Of a stretch of 64,000 nucleotides of DNA, positions 33,947-44,436 are shown in pieces. Under the pieces are notes generated by a model that saw nothing but the letters and a program-made list of their open reading frames with translations, ran no database searches and was not told where the DNA came from. A program made the position numbers and the translations under genes. Each line of letters starts with the position of its first letter. The stretch's first letter is position 1. The DNA is from Azospirillum brasilense. Its GTDB lineage: Bacteria; Pseudomonadota; Alphaproteobacteria; Azospirillales; Azospirillaceae. The stretch is from contig NZ_QOKV01000001.1 of assembly GCF_008365405.1 (NCBI RefSeq), forward strand, positions 691,333-755,332. The letters are read 5' to 3'.

Positions 33947-34226
33947 TCGGCGGCCCCATGGGCGGTGCGGTGGTCCGGAGGTGTGGCGTCGGAAAACACG
34001 TTTGCATGAAAATCCCAAGGTGCGATGCTAAGTGCAAATGTATTTAAATATTTTCATTTTGTTTTCGTAAATTATCATCGGTAACATTTGCCGGTTTCCC
34101 CGACCGTGCCGCAATAAATATGAATGAATGCAATTCATGATATCTTGCATTTCTCTTGTGTGATTCGTAGCGGGGTCACGCCCGTGCGGCTGGTCGGGGA
34201 TGTTTCGCCAACCGCGAGGGAACGCC
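33947..34226. other. AT-rich intergenic stretch before the pore-forming protein gene
   Basis: 280 bases, with a strongly AT-rich core from about 34005 to 34165 (for example AAATGTATTTAAATATTTTC). This contrasts sharply with the surrounding GC-rich DNA. It contains ATGAAT-GCA-ATTCAT at 34124-34138. Such composition suggests acquired DNA, a nucleoid-protein target, or a tightly regulated promoter. Confidence 0.7.
34124..34138. promoter_or_regulatory. Candidate operator in the AT-rich gap
   Basis: Perfect 6-bp inverted repeat ATGAAT-GCA-ATTCAT about 90 bases upstream of the predicted pore-forming protein start. TGCA motifs recur around it. The binding protein is unknown. Confidence 0.35.
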
Positions 34227-35519
34227 ATGACTGAACCTTACCTGCTGCCGCCGTCCACGTCCGTGGCCTATCCGTCCAGCCTTCCGTCGGGCACGGTGAA
34301 GCTGTACGCCGATCAGAACTGGAGCAGCGACAACCTGACCATCACCACCTCGGGCGCGATCGAAGGCGTCCAGAGCTCCTTTGCCGGGACCAACCTGAAC
34401 GACCGGACCACCTGGATTGCCTTCAATCTGCCGGAGGGGGTCGTCCTGACCCTGCTGGAACACAAGACCACCCCGCCCGCCGGCCAGCCCTACAGCTTCA
34501 ACGGTTGCGGGCGTTGCGTCGATCTGATCGGCAACGGCAAGACGCAAACGGTCGACGTCGAAAAGCTCGGCGCCAACGATTGCCTGTCCGCCTACATCTG
34601 GCGGCGCGTGGACCTGAACACCGGCTTGTTCCAGCTGTTCGACGGGCTGAACTATGCCGACAACCGCAACACCTTCTTCCTGTGCGAATGGCCGATGGGG
34701 ACGGTGCTGTCGCTGGCCGGCTGGTTCATCTGCGACCGGGCGGCGTCGATCTATTTCGGCGGGCTGACCGCCCAGCAGGTGGCTCTGTACGACGGTGGCC
34801 AGGGCGAGGGGGAAACCATGTCTGTCGCCGGCTGGCTGAGCATGGACGGCATCCCGGACCTGCGCAGCTATTCCTTCGTCGACAAGGAGGCCTCGTGGCG
34901 GTGGGACCTGCTGCCCCCGGTCCATTCGGAGGTCGAGCCCTTCTCGATCACCGCGCCGGTCCCCACCAACCCGTCGAGCACGATCAGCAGTTCCATCTCC
35001 GGCACCAACCAGGGTGCGGCGACGATCACCGACACGGTGTCGGTGACCAGCGGGAAATCGCAGTCCCTGACGCTGTCGGTCACCGACTCCTACACGATCG
35101 GCTATGTCCAGGAGGTGCGCTTCACTTACGGAATCGGTCTGACCGGCGAGGTCGAGGTCGGCTGCACTTTCTCCATGTCCTACACCTACACGGGCACGAA
35201 GGAGACCTCGGTCACCAATTACTACGATCTGTCGGTCAGCCAGACGATCGAGATCCCGGCCGACTGCCGCTACAGCTCGACGATGACGATCCTGATGGCC
35301 GAAATCCCGCCCACCTCCTACAGCACCCCGGCGGTCTTCTACTACACCCAGCCGGTGCCCGGTTCGACCTACGATCCGGCGATGAGCGCCGAGCTGGGCA
35401 AGACGGTCTACGCGCTGCGCCAGACGGTGACGGGCTACGTCAACGGCGGCGTCTCGGTGGATGTCCGGAGCAGCACCGAGACCCAGCCGCTCTCCGTCGC
35501 GGCGCTGGCCGACGCCTGA
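34227..35519 (+). CDS. Predicted beta-gamma-crystallin/aerolysin-like pore-forming protein
   Basis: A 430-residue protein without a recognisable signal peptide. Residues about 22-135 read as a beta-gamma-crystallin Greek-key region (VKLYADQNWSSDNLTI; VVLTLLEHKTT; LGANDCLSAYIWRRV). Residues about 237-400 show the aerolysin/ETX-MTX2 pattern: Ser/Thr-rich alternating strands (NPSSTISSSISGTNQG; TDTVSVTSGKSQSLTL), a YGIGLTGEVEVGCTFSMSY segment that could be the membrane-inserting hairpin, then VSQTIEIPADCRYSSTMTI. Aerolysin-type proteins assemble as beta-barrel pores; crystallin-aerolysin fusions are known in amphibians. Seven cysteines are present. It lies behind an AT-rich gap. Domain calls rest on pattern, not on alignment. 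Confidence 0.6.
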   Translation: MTEPYLLPPSTSVAYPSSLPSGTVKLYADQNWSSDNLTITTSGAIEGVQSSFAGTNLNDRTTWIAFNLPEGVVLTLLEHKTTPPAGQPYSFNGCGRCVDLIGNGKTQTVDVEKLGANDCLSAYIWRRVDLNTGLFQLFDGLNYADNRNTFFLCEWPMGTVLSLAGWFICDRAASIYFGGLTAQQVALYDGGQGEGETMSVAGWLSMDGIPDLRSYSFVDKEASWRWDLLPPVHSEVEPFSITAPVPTNPSSTISSSISGTNQGAATITDTVSVTSGKSQSLTLSVTDSYTIGYVQEVRFTYGIGLTGEVEVGCTFSMSYTYTGTKETSVTNYYDLSVSQTIEIPADCRYSSTMTILMAEIPPTSYSTPAVFYYTQPVPGSTYDPAMSAELGKTVYALRQTVTGYVNGGVSVDVRSSTETQPLSVAALADA

Positions 35520-35584
35520 CGCCGGCACCGCCTCCGATGGTGGTCCGCCATCGCAGGTTTCGCGTCCAACGTTGCCTTTGCCGT

Positions 35585-35610
35585 GGAACGGACCCAACTC
35601 TAACTGGTTT
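35585..35610 (+). promoter_or_regulatory. EcfG-type general stress promoter candidate for treS
   Basis: GGAAC (35585-35589), 16 bases, then GGTT (35606-35609). The alphaproteobacterial EcfG (sigma-ecfG) consensus is GGAAC-N16/17-CGTT, so all positions match except the first of the -10 element. It lies 89 bases before the treS start, and trehalose genes are classic members of this regulon. Confidence 0.5.
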
Positions 35611-35698
35611 ATGATGTGGCGCGGCTGCCGGATGGGCGCGGGATTCCCCGCCCGTCCGGCGACCCCGCTCCACCAGACCAGCGGAGCGACGGGGCGGT

Positions 35699-38600
35699 AT
35701 GAAGAACTCGGACAATGGCCGGATCGATCGGAACGACACGCTCTGGTACAAGGACGCGGTCATCTATCAGCTTCACGTCAAGGCGTTCTTCGACGCCGAC
35801 AACGACGGCATCGGCGACATCGCCGGCCTGACGCAGAAGCTCGACTACATCCAGGAGCTTGGCGTCACCACGCTGTGGCTGCTGCCCTTCTACCCCTCGC
35901 CGCTGCGCGACGACGGCTACGACATCGCCGACTACAAGGCGGTCAACCCGTCCTACGGCAATCTCCAGGACTTCAAGCGGTTCCTGCGCGAATGCCACGA
36001 CCGCGGCCTGCGCGTCATCACGGAACTGGTCATCAACCACACCTCCGACCAGCACCCGTGGTTCCAGCGCGCCCGTCAGGCCAAGCCGGGATCGAACCAC
36101 CGGAACTTCTACGTCTGGTCCGACACCGACCAGAAGTACCAGGGCACCCGCATCATCTTCTGCGACACGGAAAAGTCCAACTGGACCTGGGATTCCGAGG
36201 CGCAGGCCTATTTCTGGCACCGTTTCTATGCGCACCAGCCCGACCTGAACTTCGACAACCCGAAGGTCCTTCAGGAGGTGCTGAACGTCATGCGCTTCTG
36301 GCTGGACATGGGGGTGGACGGGCTGCGGCTCGACGCCGTGCCCTACCTGAAGGAGCGCGAGGGCACCAACAACGAGAACCTGCCGGAAACCCACGACGTT
36401 CTGAAGGCGATCCGCACGGAGATCGACAAGGGCTACGGCGACCGCATGCTGCTGGCCGAGGCGAACCAGTGGCCGGAAGATGTGCTGCCCTATTTCGGCG
36501 ACCTGGAGAAGGGCGGGGACGAATGCCACATGGCCTTCCACTTCCCGCTGATGCCGCGAATCTACATGGCCGTCGCCATGGAGGACCGGCATCCCATCGC
36601 CGACATCATGCGCCAGACGCCGGACATCCCGGACGAGTGCCAGTGGGCCATCTTCCTGCGCAACCATGACGAGCTGACGCTGGAGATGGTGACCGACCGC
36701 GAGCGGGACTATCTCTGGGACTTCTACGCCGCCGACCGGCGCATGCGGATCAACCTGGGCATCCGGCGGCGCCTCGCCCCGCTGCTTCAGAACGACCGCC
36801 GCAAGATCGAGCTGCTGAAGAGCCTGCTGCTGTCCATGCCGGGCACGCCGGTGCTCTATTACGGCGACGAGATCGGCATGGGCGACAACATCTATCTCGG
36901 CGACCGCGACGGCGTGCGCACGCCGATGCAGTGGTCGCCCGACCGCAACGGCGGCTTCTCGCGCGCCGACCCGGCGCGGCTGTATCTCCCGGCGATCCAG
37001 GACCCGATCTACGGCTTCCAGGCGATCAACGTGGAGGCGGCGCAGCGCAGCCCGTCGTCTCTGCTGAACTGGATGAAGCGGCTGATCGCCGTGCGCCAGC
37101 AGCACAAGGCCTTCGGGCGCGGCAGCTTCCAGCTTCTCTATCCGGGCAACCGCAAGGTCCTGGCCTATCTGCGCTGCCATTCGACGGAGGAAGGCGACGA
37201 GGTCATCCTCTGCGTGGCGAATCTCTCCCGCTCTGCCCAGGCGGTGGAGCTGGACCTGAAGCAATTCCGCGGCCGCGTGCCGGTGGAGATGCTGGGCCGC
37301 ACGGTCTTCCCGCCGGTCGGTGATCTGCCCTACCTGCTGACCATCCCCGCCTACGGCTTCTACTGGTTCGCGCTGGCCGCCGAGGCGGCGCTGCCGTCCT
37401 GGCACGAGACGATGCCGGAGCCGGTGCCAGACCTGCTGACCATCGTCGTGCGCGACGGCTGGAAGAGTCTGATCAGCGGGCGCGCGGAGGCCGAGCTGGC
37501 GCGCGACATCCTGCAGGCCTATCTGCCGCAGCAGCGCTGGTTCGCCGCCAAGGATCGCCGGATCGAGCGCGCGCATGTCCCGGTGTCCGCGCGGCTGAGC
37601 GGGCCGGGCGACGGCTTCATGCTGCTTCGCGCCGAGGTCGAGCTTTCCGGCGGCGGCACGCAGTCCTACTTCCTGCCGCTCGCCATGAGCTGGGAGGAGA
37701 ACGCCGGCAACACCGGCTGGCCGCTGCTGCCCTTCACGCTGGCCAAGGCCCGGCGCGGCCCGCGCACCGGCGCCATCTACGACGCCATGCAGGCCGACGC
37801 CTTCACCCGCAGCCTGCTGACCGCCCTGCGCGAGGGGCGGGAGATTCCGGCGTCGCACGGGCATCTGCGCTTCTCGCCCACGGCCTGCATGGCCGACCTC
37901 GTGGTGGACGACGAGACGGAGATCCGCCGCCTGGGCGTGGAGCAGAGCAACAGCTCCATTCTGGTCGGCAGCCAGGCCGTGCTGAAGGCGTTCCGCCGCC
38001 TGACCCCCGGCGCCCATCCGGAGCTGGAGGTCGGACGCTTCCTGACCGAGGTGGCGGGCTTCCAGAACACGCCGCCGCTGCTCGGTTCCGTCGAGCATGT
38101 GGCGGAGGATGGCACGCCGACCGCCCTGTTCGTGCTCCAGGGCTTCGTCCGCAACCAGGGGGACGGCTGGAGCAGCACCGTCGATTCGCTGGTGCGCGAC
38201 CTGGACGACATCCGTCTCGGCCTGTCCCATGATCCGGAGGAGCCGACCGAGGGCGAACCCTTCGGCATGCACGCCGCCATGATGGCGACGCTCGGCCAGC
38301 GCACGGCGGAACTCCACTGCGCGCTGGCCAAGCGCACCGGCGACCCGGCCTTCGACCCGGAGCCGGTGACCGCCGACGACCTGAAGGGCTGGGGCGAGGC
38401 CGCCCGCCGTCAGGCCGAGGCCGCCTTCGCAGCGCTGCCCGGCGCGCTGGACCGTCTGGCACCCGCGGTGCGGGAGCAGGCGGAATCCCTGCTGGGCCGC
38501 CGCGCCGACGTGATGAACCGGCTGGCCGAGCTGGCCGACACCCCGCCGCAGGGCGACAAGACGCGCATCCACGGCGACTACCATCTTGGGCAGGTGCTGC

Positions 38601-39022
38601 GCGCCCAGAACGACTGGTACATCATCGATTTCGAGGGCGAGCCGGCGAAGTCCCTGGAGGAGCGGCGGGCCAAGCACAGCCCGCTGCGCGACGTGGCGGG
38701 GATGCTGCGCTCCTTCAACTACGCCACCTGGGCGGCGCTGTTCCGGATCGACGAGACGGGCGCGCTGGAGGAGGCCGGTGCTGTGATGGAGGCGGCGCTC
38801 GATTGGGAGCGGCGCAGCATGCAGAGCTTCCTGGAGGCCTACCGCGCCGCCATGGCGGCCTGCCCGGACGCGCCGGACGGGGCTGCTGCCGACCGCCGCC
38901 TGCTGGCGCTGTTCCTGATGGAGAAGGCGCTCTACGAGATCGCCTACGAGGCCGCCAACCGGCCGAATTGGATCGGCATTCCGGTGAAGGGCGTGCTGGG
39001 GCTTCTGGACGGCGAATCCTGA
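35699..39022 (+). CDS. treS: Trehalose synthase fused to maltokinase
   Basis: A 1107-residue bifunctional protein. Residues 1-~560 are a GH13 trehalose synthase interconverting maltose and trehalose: AVIYQLHVKAFFDADNDGIGD, nucleophile Asp in DGLRLDAVPYL, acid Glu in LLAEANQWP, and FLRNHDELT. Residues about 600-1107 are a Pep2/Mak-type maltokinase making maltose 1-phosphate: YLPQQRWFAAKDR, IHGDYHLGQVL and YIIDFEGEPAKSLEERR. Fusion of the two is common in proteobacteria and channels trehalose towards GlgE-type alpha-glucan synthesis. GlgE itself is not in the window. glgB follows after 107 bases. Confidence 0.95.
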   Translation: MKNSDNGRIDRNDTLWYKDAVIYQLHVKAFFDADNDGIGDIAGLTQKLDYIQELGVTTLWLLPFYPSPLRDDGYDIADYKAVNPSYGNLQDFKRFLRECHDRGLRVITELVINHTSDQHPWFQRARQAKPGSNHRNFYVWSDTDQKYQGTRIIFCDTEKSNWTWDSEAQAYFWHRFYAHQPDLNFDNPKVLQEVLNVMRFWLDMGVDGLRLDAVPYLKEREGTNNENLPETHDVLKAIRTEIDKGYGDRMLLAEANQWPEDVLPYFGDLEKGGDECHMAFHFPLMPRIYMAVAMEDRHPIADIMRQTPDIPDECQWAIFLRNHDELTLEMVTDRERDYLWDFYAADRRMRINLGIRRRLAPLLQNDRRKIELLKSLLLSMPGTPVLYYGDEIGMGDNIYLGDRDGVRTPMQWSPDRNGGFSRADPARLYLPAIQDPIYGFQAINVEAAQRSPSSLLNWMKRLIAVRQQHKAFGRGSFQLLYPGNRKVLAYLRCHSTEEGDEVILCVANLSRSAQAVELDLKQFRGRVPVEMLGRTVFPPVGDLPYLLTIPAYGFYWFALAAEAALPSWHETMPEPVPDLLTIVVRDGWKSLISGRAEAELARDILQAYLPQQRWFAAKDRRIERAHVPVSARLSGPGDGFMLLRAEVELSGGGTQSYFLPLAMSWEENAGNTGWPLLPFTLAKARRGPRTGAIYDAMQADAFTRSLLTALREGREIPASHGHLRFSPTACMADLVVDDETEIRRLGVEQSNSSILVGSQAVLKAFRRLTPGAHPELEVGRFLTEVAGFQNTPPLLGSVEHVAEDGTPTALFVLQGFVRNQGDGWSSTVDSLVRDLDDIRLGLSHDPEEPTEGEPFGMHAAMMATLGQRTAELHCALAKRTGDPAFDPEPVTADDLKGWGEAARRQAEAAFAALPGALDRLAPAVREQAESLLGRRADVMNRLAELADTPPQGDKTRIHGDYHLGQVLRAQNDWYIIDFEGEPAKSLEERRAKHSPLRDVAGMLRSFNYATWAALFRIDETGALEEAGAVMEAALDWERRSMQSFLEAYRAAMAACPDAPDGAAADRRLLALFLMEKALYEIAYEAANRPNWIGIPVKGVLGLLDGES

Positions 39023-39129
39023 GGCGAAACCCGAAACGGGACATAGGACGCCGCGGGCGTGGTGTGACAAACGCCCCGGCGCTATGTTCACACCCCAGGA
39101 ACGAGCAAGGGTAAGGGGAAAGTCAGCCG

Positions 39130-41394
<2,265 letters not shown>

Positions 41395-41423
41395 GGGGCG
41401 CCGTCTCTTCCCGATGGGCACTC

Positions 41424-41453
41424 TTGACGGGCGGTACGTGCCTCCTCTTTATT
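41424..41453 (+). promoter_or_regulatory. Candidate sigma-70 promoter of the mntA-hepT pair
   Basis: TTGACG at 41424-41429 and TTTATT at 41448-41453 with an 18-base spacer, 54 bases before the MntA start. The -35 is five of six and the -10 four of six to consensus. It would let the toxin-antitoxin pair be expressed independently of the glycogen genes. Confidence 0.4.
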
Positions 41454-41506
41454 GATTTGGTTATCCCGCACAGGCTCCGGGCGGACGAGCGTCCGGGGGA
41501 ACGATC

Positions 41507-41824
41507 ATGACGATGAGGAACCGGCCGCCGTCCGTCGAAGACGTGGTGCGCATCCTGCGCAGCCACAGTGCGGATCTGCGTCGGCGCGGTGTCCTGCATG
41601 CCGCCGTCTTCGGTTCGGTGGCGCGTGGCGAGGCCCGATCCGACAGCGACATCGACATCGTGATCGATCTGGACCCCGGGCATCCCATGGGGTTGTTCGA
41701 GTACACGCGGGTGACGCTGGACATCGGTGACCTGTTCGACCGGCCGACGGATGTGGTGGTGCGGAAGAATCTGAAACCCGCCCTTCGGGACAGCGTGGCG
41801 GAGGAGGCGGTGCATGCCTTCTAG
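41507..41824 (+). CDS. mntA: MntA-type nucleotidyltransferase antitoxin
   Basis: A 105-residue minimal nucleotidyltransferase. The GSx10DxD signature is intact in FGSVARGEARSDSDIDIVID. In HepT/MntA pairs the antitoxin AMPylates a tyrosine of the toxin to silence it. The C-terminal part contains DLFDRPTDVVV. Its 3' end overlaps the hepT start by 11 bases. Confidence 0.85.
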   Translation: MTMRNRPPSVEDVVRILRSHSADLRRRGVLHAAVFGSVARGEARSDSDIDIVIDLDPGHPMGLFEYTRVTLDIGDLFDRPTDVVVRKNLKPALRDSVAEEAVHAF

Positions 41825-42170
41825 GTCGCCGCAGCGGCGGCTGGAGGACATCGTTCAGAACATCGATGCGATTGCCCGATTCGTTTCCGGAATGGGGTTC
41901 GAGGATTTTCTGGCCGATCAGAAGACCAGCTATGCCGTGCTGCGCGCTCTCGAAATCATTTCGGAAGCCTCTCGGCGCATCCCCGATGACGTCAGACAGC
42001 GCCATCCCGAAATCGATTGGCGGGCCATAGCCGGTGCCGGTAACATCTACCGGCACGATTACGACAACGTGGACGACGCTCTTACGTGGCACACCATTCA
42101 ACACGAACTTTCGCCGCTGAGGGCTGTGGTCGTCGCGGAGTTGATGCGGATCGAAGGGAACCGGCCATGA
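41814..42170 (+). CDS. hepT: HepT-like (DUF86) toxin
   Basis: A 118-residue all-helical HEPN protein (DUF86). YAVLRALEIISEASRRIPDD and DWRAIAGAGNIYRHDYDNV match the family. The canonical HEPN RNase motif RNxxxHxY is altered: the usual Arg is Gly (AGAGNIYRHDY), with an Arg immediately before the His instead. The tyrosine targeted by MntA is kept. Activity may therefore be reduced or differently organised; some DUF86 relatives share this GN-type variant. GGAGG lies six bases before the ATG, inside mntA. Confidence 0.82.
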   Translation: MPSRSPQRRLEDIVQNIDAIARFVSGMGFEDFLADQKTSYAVLRALEIISEASRRIPDDVRQRHPEIDWRAIAGAGNIYRHDYDNVDDALTWHTIQHELSPLRAVVVAELMRIEGNRP

Positions 42171-42198
42171 CGGTCCAACAAGACGGGATCGTCGTCTG

Positions 42199-44349
42199 AT
42201 GTCCATCTCCACCGCCACGCGTACCGCCGTCTGGCCCGGCAAGCCCTATCCGCTGGGAGCGAACTGGGACGGGTTCGGGGTCAACTTCGCCCTGTTCTCC
42301 GCGCACGCCGAAAAGGTCGAACTGTGCCTGTTCGACCAGACCGGCCAGCGCGAGGTCGAGCGGGTCGTCCTGCCGGAGCACACCGACGAGGTCTGGCACG
42401 GCTACCTGCCGGAGGCCCGGCCCGGTCTGCTCTACGGCTACCGCGTCCACGGCCCCTACGAGCCGGCTGCGGGGCACCGCTTCAACCCGAACAAGCTGCT
42501 GCTCGACCCCTACGCCAAGGCGCTGTTCGGGCCGTTCCGCTGGTCGGATGCCCATTACGGCTACCGAGTCGGCTCGACGCGCGAGGATTTGTCCTTCGAC
42601 CGGCGCGACAACGCCCGCGGCATGCCGAAATGCCGGGTGGTCGACCGCGCCTTCACCTGGGGGCACGACCGGCACCCGGCGGTGCCCTGGTCCGACACGG
42701 TGATCTACGAGACGCATGTCGGCGGTTTCACCATGCGCCATCCGGAGGTGCCGGCCCCGCTGCGCGGCACCTTCGCCGGCATGTCCACCCATGCGGTGAT
42801 CGACTATCTCAAGGCGCTGGGCATCACGTCGGTGGAGTTCCTGCCGGTGCAATCCTTCGCCGACGACCGGCATCTGGTCGGGCAGGGCCTGCGCAACTAC
42901 TGGGGCTACAACAGCGTCGGCTTCTTCGCGCCCGAGCCGCGCTACATGACCACCGGCGTGCTGTCGGAGTTCAAGACCATGGTCGCCCGCCTGCACGAGG
43001 CGGGGATCGAGGTCATCCTGGACGTGGTCTACAACCACACGGGCGAGGGCAACCATCTCGGCCCCACCCTGTCCTTCAAGGGCATCGACAATCTCAGCTA
43101 TTACCGGCTGCTGCCCGACAACCCGCGCTTCTACATCAACGACACCGGCACCGGAAACACCCTGAATCTCAGCCACCCGCGCGTGCTCCAGCTGGTCATG
43201 GACAGCCTGCGCTACTGGGTGACGGAGATGCATGTCGACGGCTTCCGCTTCGACCTCGCCACCGTGCTGGCGCGGGAGCCCTACGGGTTCGACCCCGGTT
43301 CGGGCTTCCTCGACGCGGTGCGGCAGGACCCGGCGCTGGCCGACGTGAAGCTGATCGCGGAGCCATGGGACGTCGGTCCCGGAGGCTATCAGGTCGGCAA
43401 CTTCCCGCCGGGCTGGGCGGAGTGGAACGACCGCTATCGCGACACCGTGCGCCGCTACTGGCGCGGCGACGACGGCATGCTGCCGGAACTGGCCGGGCGG
43501 ATCGCCGGCTCGTCGGACCTGTTCGAGAAGCGCGGGCGGCGGCCCTGGTCGTCGGTGAACTTCGTCACGGCGCATGACGGCTTTACCCTGCACGACCTCG
43601 TCTCCTACAACGACAAGCACAATTGGGCCAACGGCGAGGACAACCGCGACGGCCATTCCGCCAACCATTCCTGGAACCACGGGGTGGAAGGCGAGTCCGA
43701 CGACCCGGCGATCCGCGAGGCCCGCGCCAAGCAGAAGCGCAACCTGCTGGCCACCCTGTTCCTGTCGCAGGGCACGCCGATGATGCTGGCTGGCGACGAG
43801 ATCGGCCACAGCCAGAAGGGCAACAACAACGCCTATTGCCAGGACAACGAGACCTCCTGGCTGGACTGGGCGCGGCTGAAGGGCGAGGGCGGCCCGATGC
43901 TTGCCTTCGTCAAGCGGCTGATCGCGCTGCGCAAGGTTCATCCGGTGCTGCGCCGACCGGTCTTCCTGCATGGGCGCCGGACCTCGCCGAACGGATTGAA
44001 GGACATCGTCTGGTACACGCCGCAGGGTGTTGAGAAGTCGGCGGAGGATTGGCGCAACGGGCACGCGCGCTGCATCATGCTGCTGCTGAACGGCCATGCC
44101 GGAACCTACACCGGGGTGGACGGCGCGCCGCAGGACGACGGGGTTCTTCTGATCGTGCTGAACGCCCACACCGACACGGTCAACGTCACCCTGCCGGAGG
44201 TGCCCGACGCGCGCGGCTGGCGCTGCGTCCTGGACACCCGCGTGGTGGACGGGGCCGGTGACGGGCGGATGCAACTCGCCGGGCGGACGATGCCGGTGGA
44301 CGGGCGGACGGCGCTGGTGTTCGTGCAGGTTGATTCGCCCGGTCGTTGA
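42199..44349 (+). CDS. glgX: Glycogen debranching enzyme
   Basis: A 716-residue GH13 isoamylase-type enzyme with an N-terminal CBM48 module (GANWDGFGVNFALFSAHAEK). Catalytic motifs are VVYNHTGEGN, DGFRFDLATVLARE, LIAEPWDVGPGGYQ and TAHDGFTLHDLVSYNDKHN. It removes short alpha-1,6 side chains during glycogen breakdown and belongs functionally with glgB and malQ. It starts 28 bases after hepT. Confidence 0.95.
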   Translation: MSISTATRTAVWPGKPYPLGANWDGFGVNFALFSAHAEKVELCLFDQTGQREVERVVLPEHTDEVWHGYLPEARPGLLYGYRVHGPYEPAAGHRFNPNKLLLDPYAKALFGPFRWSDAHYGYRVGSTREDLSFDRRDNARGMPKCRVVDRAFTWGHDRHPAVPWSDTVIYETHVGGFTMRHPEVPAPLRGTFAGMSTHAVIDYLKALGITSVEFLPVQSFADDRHLVGQGLRNYWGYNSVGFFAPEPRYMTTGVLSEFKTMVARLHEAGIEVILDVVYNHTGEGNHLGPTLSFKGIDNLSYYRLLPDNPRFYINDTGTGNTLNLSHPRVLQLVMDSLRYWVTEMHVDGFRFDLATVLAREPYGFDPGSGFLDAVRQDPALADVKLIAEPWDVGPGGYQVGNFPPGWAEWNDRYRDTVRRYWRGDDGMLPELAGRIAGSSDLFEKRGRRPWSSVNFVTAHDGFTLHDLVSYNDKHNWANGEDNRDGHSANHSWNHGVEGESDDPAIREARAKQKRNLLATLFLSQGTPMMLAGDEIGHSQKGNNNAYCQDNETSWLDWARLKGEGGPMLAFVKRLIALRKVHPVLRRPVFLHGRRTSPNGLKDIVWYTPQGVEKSAEDWRNGHARCIMLLLNGHAGTYTGVDGAPQDDGVLLIVLNAHTDTVNVTLPEVPDARGWRCVLDTRVVDGAGDGRMQLAGRTMPVDGRTALVFVQVDSPGR

Positions 44350-44360
44350 TGCGGGTCAAT

Positions 44361-44378
44361 AGGCGGTCTTTTCCGCCT
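44361..44378 (+). terminator. Weak hairpin after glgX
   Basis: AGGCGG-TCTTTT-CCGCCT, a perfect 6-bp stem with a 6-base loop, 12 bases past the glgX stop. It has no following T-tract, so it may be an mRNA 3' stabiliser or weak terminator. Confidence 0.4.
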
Positions 44379-44436
44379 GTGCTAACGTCCAGGCCGGGGA
44401 TGGCCTTTCCACCTCCGGTTTCCGCGGAACCTACGC

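Noticed and set aside
35609..39091. 1160-codon open frame opposite treS
   Set aside because: An antisense shadow of the treS-maltokinase gene; no recognisable domain and no stop codons only because of high GC content.
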